DNA from: Flagellimonas aquimarina
GTDB lineage: Bacteria; Bacteroidota; Bacteroidia; Flavobacteriales; Flavobacteriaceae
Length of the DNA: 64,000 nucleotides
Direction: 5' to 3'
NCBI RefSeq assembly: GCF_003149745.1
Contig: NZ_QGEG01000001.1
Location: forward strand, 1,240,001 to 1,304,000
This document shows, in pieces, positions 7,889-16,006 of this stretch. Below the pieces are notes generated by a model, which did not search any database, was not told where the DNA came from, and saw only the letters and a list, made by a program, of their open reading frames with translations. Every line of letters starts with the position of its first letter. Within the stretch, counting starts at the first letter, position 1. The position numbers were made by a program, and so were the translations under genes.

Positions 7889-8881
7889 ATGAGAATAGGA
7901 ATAAACGGAATGGGTCGCATTGGCAGGGCTGCTTTAAAGGTAATCGGCGAAACTCCTGGATTGGAAGTCGTGGCCGTTAATGATATAGTTTCAATAGAGA
8001 ATACTGCATATTTATTAAAGTATGATACAGTTTATGGAGTGTATGAGAAAGAAGTTTCTCATGAGCCAGAGGCGTTGACTGTTGATGGACAAAAAATACA
8101 TTACAGTTCAATAAGAAATCCAGAAGAATTGCCTTGGAAAGAACATCAAGTGGATTTGGTAATTGAAAGCACAGGTGTTTTTACTACTGGGGAAGATGCG
8201 GAGCGCCATTTAAAAGCTGGTGCAAAAACAGTTATAATTTCTGCGCCAACAAAAAGCACAGATACTCCAACTGTAGTACATGGTGTAAACTCCCAAGACG
8301 GGAATACCAGTGTTTTCTCATGTGCCAGTTGTACAACAAACAACATAAGTCCTGTGGTTGAGATATTAGGAAGAAGGATAGGTATCAAAAAAGCAATTAT
8401 GACCACCGTCCATGCTTACACAGCTTCACAAGGAACGGTAGATGCTCCTTCAAAAAAGAATTTTAGAATGGGCAGGGCAGGTGCTCAAAACCTGATTCCA
8501 ACAACTACTGGTGCGGCTATTGCAACTACCAAGGCGTTGCCGGCTTATGCAGGAAAATTTGATGGCGTTGCAATACGTGTTCCGGTTCCCATAGGGTCTA
8601 TCTCAGATTTGACCTTTGTAACAGAACGCACAGTTACACAAGAGGAAGTAAATAAAATTCTTGAGGAAGAGGCAAAAACGGAACGTTATGCCAATGTTTT
8701 GGACACTACAAATGAACCTATTGTGTCCTCGGATATTATTAAAAGTCCATATGCTTCAACAGTAGACCTAGCAATGACCCGAGTTGTGGATGGGGATTTG
8801 CTAAAAGTTATGACTTGGTATGACAATGAGTGGGGGTTTACAAATCAGATGGTACGCCAAATTTTGGAAATTAAAGGATAA
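7889..8881 (+). CDS. Type I glyceraldehyde-3-phosphate dehydrogenase
   Basis: A 330-residue cytosolic enzyme that converts glyceraldehyde-3-phosphate, NAD and phosphate to 1,3-bisphosphoglycerate. The Rossmann motif GINGMGRIGR (4-13), Asp32 (NAD-type selectivity), the catalytic Cys148 in SCASCTTNN (144-152) and His175 in TTVHAYT are present, as is the C-terminal WYDNEWGF signature. The residue after CTTN is Asn instead of the usual Cys, a minor variation of the active-site helix. It is preceded by the atypical pyruvate-kinase-like gene on the same strand and followed by a hairpin terminator. It may be a second, specialised GAPDH; whether another copy exists outside the window cannot be told. 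Confidence 0.95.
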   Translation: MRIGINGMGRIGRAALKVIGETPGLEVVAVNDIVSIENTAYLLKYDTVYGVYEKEVSHEPEALTVDGQKIHYSSIRNPEELPWKEHQVDLVIESTGVFTTGEDAERHLKAGAKTVIISAPTKSTDTPTVVHGVNSQDGNTSVFSCASCTTNNISPVVEILGRRIGIKKAIMTTVHAYTASQGTVDAPSKKNFRMGRAGAQNLIPTTTGAAIATTKALPAYAGKFDGVAIRVPVPIGSISDLTFVTERTVTQEEVNKILEEEAKTERYANVLDTTNEPIVSSDIIKSPYASTVDLAMTRVVDGDLLKVMTWYDNEWGFTNQMVRQILEIKG

Positions 8882-8900
8882 AGCTCTGTTATTTATTAAA

Positions 8901-8936
8901 AAAAGGTTCGCCAATAGCATGGTGAACCTTTTTTAT
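8901..8936 (+). terminator. Rho-independent terminator of the GAPDH gene
   Basis: Inverted repeat AAGGTTCGCC / GGTGAACCTT with an 8-base loop, one G-T pair, followed by a T run, 20 bp after the GAPDH stop codon. Confidence 0.8.
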
Positions 8937-8937
8937 G

Positions 8938-9039
8938 TTAATGTATGTAGTGATAGAGGCAATTAATGAATGTGCACACTGAACAAGCAATCACAAAAAA
9001 CCAAAAAATATAGCCAACTTTTTCTTCTATAGTGTTCAT
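8938..9039 (-). CDS. Possible 33-residue membrane peptide (low confidence)
   Basis: An ATG at 9037-9039 (minus strand) opens a 33-codon frame ending at 8938. The product begins MNTIEEKVGY and then is almost entirely hydrophobic (IFWFFVIACSVCTFINC) with three cysteines, as expected for a single-pass membrane peptide. No ribosome-binding site or recognisable family supports it, and it touches the GAPDH terminator region. It lies in the only gene-poor stretch of more than 300 bases in the window. It may be a chance frame in AT-rich sequence. Confidence 0.2.
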   Translation of the reverse strand: MNTIEEKVGYIFWFFVIACSVCTFINCLYHYIH

Positions 9040-9277
9040 TTAAAATATGTTTGTTCTTGGTTGAGGTTTTGATATATATTTCGAAATTAAAGAAATAGAT
9101 TCCCAAAAGTTTTACATTTTCATCTGTTGCAGGGAAAAAGATGTAATTGGTAAAAATTACTTTGTGAATTGCAAAACCATGCTTAGAAGGAACCAGCTTC
9201 AATAAATTTATATCGGTCAAGGTGATATAATTATGATATCAATTTGGCCCAGTACAAAATAATAAGTAACCAGAGCT

Positions 9278-9285
9278 TAATTTTG
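9278..9285 (+). promoter_or_regulatory. Putative -7 promoter element of the DoxX-like gene
   Basis: TAATTTTG matches the Bacteroidota TAnnTTTG -7 consensus exactly, 17 bp before the ATG at 9303. A -33 TTG at 19-bp spacing is not seen. Confidence 0.38.
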
Positions 9286-9302
9286 TATTTAAACAAAATG
9301 TT

Positions 9303-9752
9303 ATGGACTATCGGGATATTGATCAGAATATTGCAGGTAAGATGCGTAAATGGGGGTTGCCCGCTTTACGTATTTCATTTGCGATCATATTTTTTTGGTT
9401 CGGAATTTTAAAGCCATTTGGCCTATCAGCAGCAACTGAACTTTTGATAGCAACCGTAGCTTGGCTTCCTTTTGGAGAATCAGGTACTTGGCTTCTAGTA
9501 ATAGGATGGTGGGAGGTTGTTATAGGAATAACCTTTCTTTTTAGGAAAACAACTAAAATTGCAATTGCCTTATTGCTTCTTCAGATGATCGGAACTTTTA
9601 TGCCTCTGGTTTTTTTGCCCGAAGTTACGTTTCAAAACGGGAACTATCTTTTGCCCACACTGGAAGGTCAATACATAATTAAAAATGTAATGATTATATC
9701 CGCAGCATTGATTGTTGGAGGGACTTTTTATAAGTTAAAAAGGCATACGTAA
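9303..9752 (+). CDS. DoxX/DUF417-like small integral membrane protein
   Basis: A 149-residue protein with about four predicted transmembrane segments (about 20-40, 60-80, 86-108, 124-142). The spacing of helices, a WW pair in the second segment (VIGWWEVVIGI) and the terminal QYIIKNVMIISAALIV segment resemble the DoxX/YkgB (DUF417) family. These are inner-membrane proteins of mostly unknown role, some linked to redox or stress processes. It stands alone between the GAPDH terminator and a convergent small gene. No function can be given beyond the membrane location. Confidence 0.65.
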   Translation: MDYRDIDQNIAGKMRKWGLPALRISFAIIFFWFGILKPFGLSAATELLIATVAWLPFGESGTWLLVIGWWEVVIGITFLFRKTTKIAIALLLLQMIGTFMPLVFLPEVTFQNGNYLLPTLEGQYIIKNVMIISAALIVGGTFYKLKRHT

Positions 9753-9786
9753 TCCATTGTGCATGGTAACAAAATGGAAATTTAAA

Positions 9787-10014
9787 CTATACTAAAGGTG
9801 TTCCTTTTAAACGTTTTTCAATTTTACGCTTCTTCTCTGTAAGGGTTTTCATAACATCCATTAGATTGGAGTCCTTAGTTTCCTTATAGATTTCATTAAT
9901 GGAAAGTATAAGCTGTTTAGCCTCTCTTGAAGCTGCTACCCTGTCGCTGGTGGACATATGACTCAAAGTTCTGCCTTCAAACTCTTTTGCCTTTTCTAAT
10001 AAGTCTTCAGTCAT
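9787..10014 (-). CDS. Small conserved helical protein of unknown function
   Basis: A 75-residue, very charged protein predicted to be nearly all alpha-helical, with no signal peptide. A run of Glu/Lys-rich sequence at the start (EDLLEKAKEFEGRT) and an end rich in Lys/Arg suggest a short coiled-coil or a nucleic-acid or protein-binding helix pair. It has its own ATG start, clean codon use, and is separated from the tRNA gene upstream by about 150 bp. I do not recognise the family. Confidence 0.6.
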   Translation of the reverse strand: MTEDLLEKAKEFEGRTLSHMSTSDRVAASREAKQLILSINEIYKETKDSNLMDVMKTLTEKKRKIEKRLKGTPLV

Positions 10015-10135
10015 TTTTATTTAAAGTTAATCTAGATTGGCTAAATATAAGGGTTAGTTTCATATTTTATGCCTATATAGCTATTCGATTTTTATATTTA
10101 TGAAATTATTAAGAATACTACTACATCTTAAAAAA

Positions 10136-10166
10136 CAAAAAAACCGGCAAATTTGCCGGTTTTTTT
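10136..10166 (-). terminator. Rho-independent terminator downstream of tRNA-Phe
   Basis: Perfect palindrome ACCGGCAAATTTGCCGGT (10143-10160) flanked by A and T runs. On the minus strand it lies just after the tRNA 3' end and is followed by a T-rich run. Confidence 0.82.
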
Positions 10167-10167
10167 G

Positions 10168-10240
<73 letters not shown>

Positions 10241-10338
10241 TTTAAAAGCCTTTTGCAAAGGCGGGTGCAAATATAATTTCAAAATTATGATATACAAACA
10301 AAAACTTAAAAAAAGGCAGTGGTTTTTTTTCAATTCTC

Positions 10339-10346
10339 CATCTTTG
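10339..10346 (+). promoter_or_regulatory. Putative -7 element directly before coaX
   Basis: CATCTTTG differs from TAnnTTTG at one base and ends 4 bp before the coaX ATG. If used, transcription would begin at or next to the start codon. No clear -33 TTG. Confidence 0.3.
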
Positions 10347-10350
10347 CACT

Positions 10351-11079
10351 ATGAACCTTGTGATTGACATTGGAAATACGCTTATAAAGTATGCTGTTTT
10401 TGAAAACAACAGAATTTTGTTTGATCAAAACTCAGAGTCAGGATTGTTTCTGTCCAAAATCAAGGAACTTTTTGAGCTTTATCCAAAAATTGACCATACT
10501 CTAATTTCTTCTGTTGGATCCCTAGAGGGAAAGGAAAAGGATATAGTGTCTTTGTTCTGCAAGGTTCATGTACTTACAAGCAACTCCAAAGTCCCGTTTA
10601 AAAACAGCTATGCTACTCCTCAAACTTTAGGTGTAGACCGTATGGCGGTGGCGACGGCAGCTTTTTATGAAAACCCAAGAGGGAACACCTTAGTGATAGA
10701 TGCAGGTACATGCATAACTTATGACATGGTAAACGATTCTGGCGAATATGTTGGAGGTGCTATATCTCCTGGGGTTCAAATGAGATATAAAGCAATGCAC
10801 AATCAAACTGCCGGACTACCATTACTAAAACCTGACGAGATTTTCGACTTCATTGGGAACTCTACCAAAACATGCATGCATAGCGGTGTGATAAATGGAA
10901 TTTCATTAGAAATTGATGGGGCAATAAGCCAGTACCGTTCCCGCTTTCAAGATTTAACAGTTATTTTAACAGGCGGGGACTCGCATTTTTTTGCCAAACG
11001 GCTAAAAAATACCATATTTGCGAATTCTAAATTTCTCTTGGAGGGGCTAAACTACTTGCTGGAATACAACAAACGCTAG
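10351..11079 (+). CDS. coaX: Type III pantothenate kinase
   Basis: A 242-residue cytosolic kinase catalysing the first step of coenzyme A synthesis, phosphorylation of pantothenate. The three ASKHA-fold motifs of the CoaX family are visible: DIGNT (6-10, phosphate binding), GVDR (94-97), and DAGTC (117-121) with GGAISPG (135-141). The length is near the family norm. The next gene begins on the base after its stop codon, so it is the first gene of a long envelope-related run. A CATCTTTG promoter-like element ends 4 bp before the ATG, which would leave practically no 5' leader. Confidence 0.95.
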   Translation: MNLVIDIGNTLIKYAVFENNRILFDQNSESGLFLSKIKELFELYPKIDHTLISSVGSLEGKEKDIVSLFCKVHVLTSNSKVPFKNSYATPQTLGVDRMAVATAAFYENPRGNTLVIDAGTCITYDMVNDSGEYVGGAISPGVQMRYKAMHNQTAGLPLLKPDEIFDFIGNSTKTCMHSGVINGISLEIDGAISQYRSRFQDLTVILTGGDSHFFAKRLKNTIFANSKFLLEGLNYLLEYNKR

Positions 11080-12345
11080 ATGGTTAAGAAATTTTTGATT
11101 GCTTTTTTTTGCATAGCTAGTTATGGCATTTTTGCGCAAAACGGTACAATATCACCATATTCATATTTTGGAATAGGAGACCTAAGAAACAACGGTACTG
11201 TAGAAAACCAGATGATGGGAGGGCTAGGTATGTATGGAGACAGTATTCATATAAACCTTACGAATCCAGCTGCGTATTCAAAATTAAAACTAACGACTTA
11301 TACAGCTGGTATTTCGCATACCGCTTTCAGTTTAAAAAGTTTTACCGAAGAGGAGAATGTTGGTGTAACAAATCTGGATTATTTAGCTATTGCCTTTCCC
11401 GTGGCCAAAAACGTTGGGGTAGGTTTTGGATTAATGCCATTTTCATCCGTTGGTTATAACCTGACAAGTGAAACTACCAATACCAGTCAAGAAACGGTTA
11501 CCAATGTATTTGCAGGGGAGGGCGGTTTAAACCGGGCCTACCTGTCCGTTGGTTTTCAACCGATGAAAGATTTGAGTATAGGAGCCACAGTGAACTTTAA
11601 TTTTGGGAGACTGGAATATCAAAGAATACAGAGTGTTGAAAATGTGCAATTCGGCACACTGGATAGACGGGAATCCCGAATTAATGGATATGATTTTAAC
11701 TATGCCGCTAATTATACCCCAACTATAAAGGATAAGTATACGCTATATACTTCCCTTATGGTGAACACTCAAGTCAATTTAACTTCAGAAAACACAGAAC
11801 GTCTTGGTTCTTTTTCTTTGGTTAATGGACAAGAGATCGAGGTTATCGATGTTGATTTGGAGGCAAACAATCTAAGGAACACAGAGCTTAAGATACCCAC
11901 CATAACAACTTTAGGATTAGGTTTTGGTGAGGAAAAAAAGTGGTTCATTGGCGGGGAATACAGCTTTCAAAAATTCAGCGATTTTGAAAATGCATTTTTA
12001 GGATTGGAAAATGTAACCTATAACGATGCCAACAGTATGGTTTTAGGAGGTTTCTTCATTCCTGACTATCGTTCGCTTTCTAGCTATTTTAAAAGGATTA
12101 CCTATAGGGCAGGATTGCGGTATGATGTTACAGGGCTTGAAGTAAACAATAAGGAGATAAATAATTTTGGCATAACTTTTGGATTTGGGTTACCGTTGGG
12201 CAATTCGTTCTCTAATTTAAACATTGGTTTTGAAGCGGGAAGAAGGGGCACAACAGATGCAAACCTTATCGAAGAAAGTTACTTCAAATTTAATGTTGGA
12301 TTATCTTTAAACGATAAATGGTTTATTAAAAGAAGAATAAATTAA
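11080..12345 (+). CDS. Outer-membrane beta-barrel protein, flavobacterial type, function unknown
   Basis: A 421-residue protein with a signal peptide (about 1-19, ending GIFAQ) and alternating amphipathic strands to the C-terminus, as in FadL- or OmpP1-like barrels. The opening ISPYSYFGIGDLRNNG and the NLTNPAAYSKL segment are common to a family of Bacteroidota outer-membrane proteins encoded beside coaX. Its start follows the coaX stop directly. The neighbouring lptC and TPR genes suggest a role in outer-membrane build-up or transport, but nothing in the sequence reveals a substrate. Confidence 0.75.
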   Translation: MVKKFLIAFFCIASYGIFAQNGTISPYSYFGIGDLRNNGTVENQMMGGLGMYGDSIHINLTNPAAYSKLKLTTYTAGISHTAFSLKSFTEEENVGVTNLDYLAIAFPVAKNVGVGFGLMPFSSVGYNLTSETTNTSQETVTNVFAGEGGLNRAYLSVGFQPMKDLSIGATVNFNFGRLEYQRIQSVENVQFGTLDRRESRINGYDFNYAANYTPTIKDKYTLYTSLMVNTQVNLTSENTERLGSFSLVNGQEIEVIDVDLEANNLRNTELKIPTITTLGLGFGEEKKWFIGGEYSFQKFSDFENAFLGLENVTYNDANSMVLGGFFIPDYRSLSSYFKRITYRAGLRYDVTGLEVNNKEINNFGITFGFGLPLGNSFSNLNIGFEAGRRGTTDANLIEESYFKFNVGLSLNDKWFIKRRIN

Positions 12346-12447
12346 TGGGAATTTTTATGAAAATTCAGTAAATAACTGCTGATATTAATTCCATTAAGAT
12401 GATTTTTTCATGAAAATTTGTACATTAACCACTTTAAAATTAGTAAG

Positions 12448-13818
12448 ATGAAGAAGAAACACTACTTAACGATGATAGCGGTCCTTATGTCGATGGGATT
12501 AAGTATGGCACAAGCACAAAATCCAGAGTGCATGACCAATCTTTCCATTTACGCAGAACACGCAAAAGTTAAAAATTACGATGCTGCCTACGAACCATGG
12601 AAAATGGTTTACGAAAGTTGCCCTGATATTAACAAGGCAAATTTCTCATATGGAGAAAAAATCCTATCTCATAAAATCAAAAATTCCTCCGGAGCTGACA
12701 AGGACGGATATATTCAGGATTTAATGTCTCTATATGACAATAGTTTAAAATATTTTCCTCAAAAATTCAGTAAAGCCGGTGTTGCGATCGATAAAGCTCT
12801 TTTGTCCTATGACAATAAAATGGCATCAGACGATCAATTGTACGATATGTTGGGGACAGCTTTCCAAGGGGACAAGAAAAACTTCAAAAACCCTAAGGCA
12901 CTTTATCTATATTTCTCAACCTTGGTAGATCTTCATAAATCTAGTAAGAAAGAACTTCAAGAGGTGTTTGATGTTTATGATGATGTAACAGAGAAAGTTG
13001 AAGATGAGAACAAAAAGTTAACAGCTATTGTTACAAGGTTACTTCCTAAAGATTCTTTGGGAACATTAACATCAAAAGAGAAAAGACAACTTAAGGCGGC
13101 TACCACAAATTCAAAATCTTATGGTAAAATTGCCGGGAGTATAGATTCTAAGTTAGGTGACTTGGCTAATTGTGAAAACCTAATACCTCTTTACGAAAAG
13201 AATTATGAAGCTAAGAAGGGAGATGTAAACTGGGTAAAGCGAGCAGTAGGTAGAATGTTCTCTAAAGATTGTACGGACGATCCTATGTTTAGAAAATTGT
13301 TTGAAGCCCAATTGGCTTTAGATCCTTCTGCAGATGCTTATATGTATGGAGGTGTTTTAAAACAAAAATCTGGAGACACTAAAGGTGCAATCGCAGACTT
13401 TAACAAAGCAGTGGAGCTGGAAACAGATGCATATAGAAAATCCAATATCCTATATAAAATTGCCACTACTGTAAGAAGAAGCAGTAAATCACAGGCAAGA
13501 AGCTACGCACTTAAAGCTATAAATGCAAACTCATCAAACGGAAAAGCCTATTTGTTGATTGCCAATTTATATGCAGGTAGCGCAAATGCTTGTGGAACAA
13601 CAGCATTTGAGAAAAGAGCTATATACTGGAAGGCTGCTGAAATGGCTAGAAAGGCCGGAAGAGTTGACCCATCCCTTAGCGGACGTGCCAGCAAGACAGC
13701 TGCAAGCTACTCAGCAAAGGCTCCAACCAAAGAAATGATATTTAGTTCAGGTAAGGCTGGTCAAAGAATTTCATTTAATTGTTGGGTGGGAGGTAGCGTT
13801 ACGGTACCTAACTTATAG
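12448..13818 (+). CDS. Exported tetratricopeptide repeat protein
   Basis: About 456 residues from the ATG at 12448, chosen over an upstream ATG at 12418 because it places a normal signal peptide (MKKKHYL..., ending near AQAQ) at the N-terminus. The mature protein is alpha-helical; a clear TPR unit is seen around AYMYGGVLKQKSGDTKGAIADF, followed by further helical pairs. Several Cys residues (for example in PECMTN, YESCPD, SKDCTD, NACGTT) may form disulfides in the periplasm. It ends 1 bp before lptC. The family is commonly found in the coaX-lptC region; the partner it binds is not known. Confidence 0.75.
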   Translation: MKKKHYLTMIAVLMSMGLSMAQAQNPECMTNLSIYAEHAKVKNYDAAYEPWKMVYESCPDINKANFSYGEKILSHKIKNSSGADKDGYIQDLMSLYDNSLKYFPQKFSKAGVAIDKALLSYDNKMASDDQLYDMLGTAFQGDKKNFKNPKALYLYFSTLVDLHKSSKKELQEVFDVYDDVTEKVEDENKKLTAIVTRLLPKDSLGTLTSKEKRQLKAATTNSKSYGKIAGSIDSKLGDLANCENLIPLYEKNYEAKKGDVNWVKRAVGRMFSKDCTDDPMFRKLFEAQLALDPSADAYMYGGVLKQKSGDTKGAIADFNKAVELETDAYRKSNILYKIATTVRRSSKSQARSYALKAINANSSNGKAYLLIANLYAGSANACGTTAFEKRAIYWKAAEMARKAGRVDPSLSGRASKTAASYSAKAPTKEMIFSSGKAGQRISFNCWVGGSVTVPNL

Positions 13819-13819
13819 A

Positions 13820-14422
13820 GTGAAAAATATTTCAATATATAATTTAAAGTGTCTTGCCACGGTTTTTACCGTGGCAATCCTTTTTATGGGCTGTGGGGAC
13901 AATTATGAAAGAGTAGGTGAAGAAGCGGTCAAGCCTATTTTTCCGCAGGGAGTCGCTCAAAACTTTACACTTACTTATACAGAAACCGAAAAGGAAATGA
14001 GCAGTGAAGATTTGACCGGTTCTAAGATAATAGCCATTCTTACCAGTCCGATCACGGAAGATTTTGACAATCAAAACTTTAAGTTTCGTACCTTTCCTAA
14101 AGGACTTAAGGTGGATTTTTTTGACGAGAAAAATCAGAAAAGCGTTATTACCGCTGATTATGGCATTGTTTACTCGCAAACGAACTTAATAGACCTGCAA
14201 GGCAACGTTGTCATAGAAAGTCATGATGGGAAAAAACTGGAAACTCCTCAACTGTTTTATGATAGAACCAATAACTGGATTTTTACAGAGGAGGTCTTTA
14301 CCTACACAAACCCAGAAGATGGTACGGTAATGGACGGAGAAGGAATGGATTTCAATAAGGACTTTAGTTTCTTCAATGCGCACAAAACCTATGGTCTTAT
14401 GACCATTAAAGAAAAAGATTAA
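13820..14422 (+). CDS. lptC: LPS export protein LptC (lipoprotein form)
   Basis: A 200-residue protein starting with GTG directly after the TPR gene. The leader ends in a lipobox-like LFMGC (Cys25), so it is probably a lipoprotein, as is common for Bacteroidota LptC in place of the single membrane helix of E. coli LptC. The mature part has the repeated beta-strand pattern of the Lpt jellyroll: SKIIAILTSPITEDFDN..., GIVYSQTNLIDLQGNVVIES, and LFYDRTNNWIFTEEVFTY. LptC passes lipopolysaccharide from the inner-membrane LptBFG complex to the periplasmic bridge. The neighbouring genes are also envelope genes. Confidence 0.85.
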   Translation: MKNISIYNLKCLATVFTVAILFMGCGDNYERVGEEAVKPIFPQGVAQNFTLTYTETEKEMSSEDLTGSKIIAILTSPITEDFDNQNFKFRTFPKGLKVDFFDEKNQKSVITADYGIVYSQTNLIDLQGNVVIESHDGKKLETPQLFYDRTNNWIFTEEVFTYTNPEDGTVMDGEGMDFNKDFSFFNAHKTYGLMTIKEKD

Positions 14423-14423
14423 C

Positions 14424-14627
14424 ATGATAAAGTTTTTAAGGTATACAGAGTATTTATATTTGGCTGTAGCGGTTATTTCAGTTTATAAGATTGCCACATT
14501 GTGGAGTGTGAACCCCAAGGAAACCTACATTTTTATATTTTTTGCGGTAGTTTCCATCGGCATGTTTCTTTTTAGGAGAAAATATCGTCAACGTTTTGAA
14601 CAACGAAAAAAGAATAAGCAACAATAG
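14424..14627 (+). CDS. Small two-helix membrane protein
   Basis: A 67-residue protein with two predicted transmembrane helices (about 7-24 and 35-50) and a very basic tail (RRKYRQRFEQRKKNK) that should lie in the cytoplasm. It begins 1 bp after lptC and its stop overlaps the next GTG start by one base, so it is translated as part of the run. Such a small protein is regularly found between lptC and the CNNM/CorC gene in flavobacteria. Function unknown. Confidence 0.72.
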   Translation: MIKFLRYTEYLYLAVAVISVYKIATLWSVNPKETYIFIFFAVVSIGMFLFRRKYRQRFEQRKKNKQQ

Positions 14628-15922
14628 TGTTATTGGATTCTTCTATAATCATCATAATTCTTTCATTGCTATTTTCGGCATTCTTTTCTGGAATGGAAAT
14701 TGCCTTTATTTCTGCCAACAGAATTCATATTGAAATTGAAAAAAAGCAGGAGGGATTCTTTGCTAAGATACTAACGTGGCTTACAGAGAAACCATCCAAG
14801 TTCATTGCAACCATGCTTATCGGTAATAATATTGCACTGGTTATTTACGGATTTTTCATGGGTGATGTGTTAATGGAGTGGTTTAAAAAACTTGTTCCTA
14901 CTTCCTACGAATTTTTAAACGCTCTGCTTACAGATTTCAGTCTACTTTCTCAAACAGTTATTTCTACTTTAATAATCTTGGTGACGGCTGAGTTCTTGCC
15001 AAAGGTTCTTTTTCAAATATATTCCAACACACTTTTAAAGGTATTTGCTGTTCCAGCATACTTTTTTTATCTATTATTCTCGCTCATTTCTTGGTTTGTA
15101 ATTAAGATTTCAGATTTTGTGCTTCGTGTTTTCTTCAAGACAGAGGGAGATGAAGTTCAATTTGCGTTTACAAAACTGGAATTAGGAGATTACATTACGG
15201 AACAAATGGAAACCGTTGAAGAAGAAGATGAAGTGGACTCGGAGATTCAAATATTTCAGAACGCCTTGGAGTTTTCTGCAGTTAAAGCACGCGAAGTAAT
15301 GGTGCCAAGAACTGAAATTACAGCGGTAGAAATAGATGAGACCCCTAAAAACCTAGCTAAATTGTTTTCAGAAACGGGTTATTCCAAAATATTGATTTAC
15401 AAAGAAAGCATAGATGAGATTATTGGGTATGTACATTCATATGAGCTCTTTAAAAAACCCAAAACGATTAAAAATATTCTACTGCCAGTAGAGTTTGTCC
15501 CAGAAACCATGCTGATTCAAGATATACTTAATGTGCTTACCAAGAAACGCAAAAGTATTGCAGTGGTTTTAGATGAGTACGGCGGAACTTCCGGTATAAT
15601 GACGGTCGAAGATATTGTTGAAGAGCTGTTTGGGGAAATTGAGGATGAACATGACTCCACGGACCTTTATGAAGAGCAGTTAAGTGAGAATGTATTTAAG
15701 TTTTCTGCCCGTCTAGAAGTAGACTATATTAATGAAAACTACAAATTAGAGTTGGAAGAAAGTGATGAGTATGAAACCCTGGGCGGATTGATCATGAACG
15801 AAACAGGTGAAATACCAGAACAGGATTCAGAGATAAAGATTGATAATTTTTTATTTCATATTCTAGAAGTGTCCAATACCAAAATAGACTTGGTTACCGT
15901 GCATGTTCTTGCTGAAGATTAA
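14627..15922 (+). CDS. CNNM/CorC (hemolysin C-like) membrane protein with CBS pair
   Basis: A 431-residue protein with an N-terminal DUF21 (CNNM) membrane domain of three or four helices (about 1-165; FFSGMEIAFISANR is the typical entry), two CBS domains (about 220-340, with REVMVPRTEITAV and the DEYGGTSGIMTVEDIVEELFGEI hallmark region) and a C-terminal CorC_HlyC domain (about 350-430). Related proteins export or regulate Mg2+ or other divalent cations; a GldE-like role in gliding is possible for some flavobacterial members, but gldD is not adjacent here. It starts with GTG overlapping the previous stop codon. Confidence 0.88.
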   Translation: MLLDSSIIIIILSLLFSAFFSGMEIAFISANRIHIEIEKKQEGFFAKILTWLTEKPSKFIATMLIGNNIALVIYGFFMGDVLMEWFKKLVPTSYEFLNALLTDFSLLSQTVISTLIILVTAEFLPKVLFQIYSNTLLKVFAVPAYFFYLLFSLISWFVIKISDFVLRVFFKTEGDEVQFAFTKLELGDYITEQMETVEEEDEVDSEIQIFQNALEFSAVKAREVMVPRTEITAVEIDETPKNLAKLFSETGYSKILIYKESIDEIIGYVHSYELFKKPKTIKNILLPVEFVPETMLIQDILNVLTKKRKSIAVVLDEYGGTSGIMTVEDIVEELFGEIEDEHDSTDLYEEQLSENVFKFSARLEVDYINENYKLELEESDEYETLGGLIMNETGEIPEQDSEIKIDNFLFHILEVSNTKIDLVTVHVLAED

Positions 15923-16006
15923 CAACTTCCATTCTTTTTTTAGCTTTCCTAATTGAAAAGAAAATGGTATTTTCGCCCACTGAAATTATAGAAAACAAGC
16001 AGTAAA

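Larger units (their letters stand above)
8882..9302. other. 421-bp gene-poor stretch between GAPDH and DoxX-like gene
   Basis: Contains the GAPDH terminator at its left end and a TAATTTTG promoter-like element near its right end. In between, on the minus strand, 8963-9220 is an 85-codon frame without an ATG start (TTG only) whose product is rich in Phe, Ile and Lys and of no recognised family; it could be the decayed C-terminal end of a gene or noise. A 33-codon ATG frame overlaps it. I see no RNA gene, repeat or mobile element here. Confidence 0.4.
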
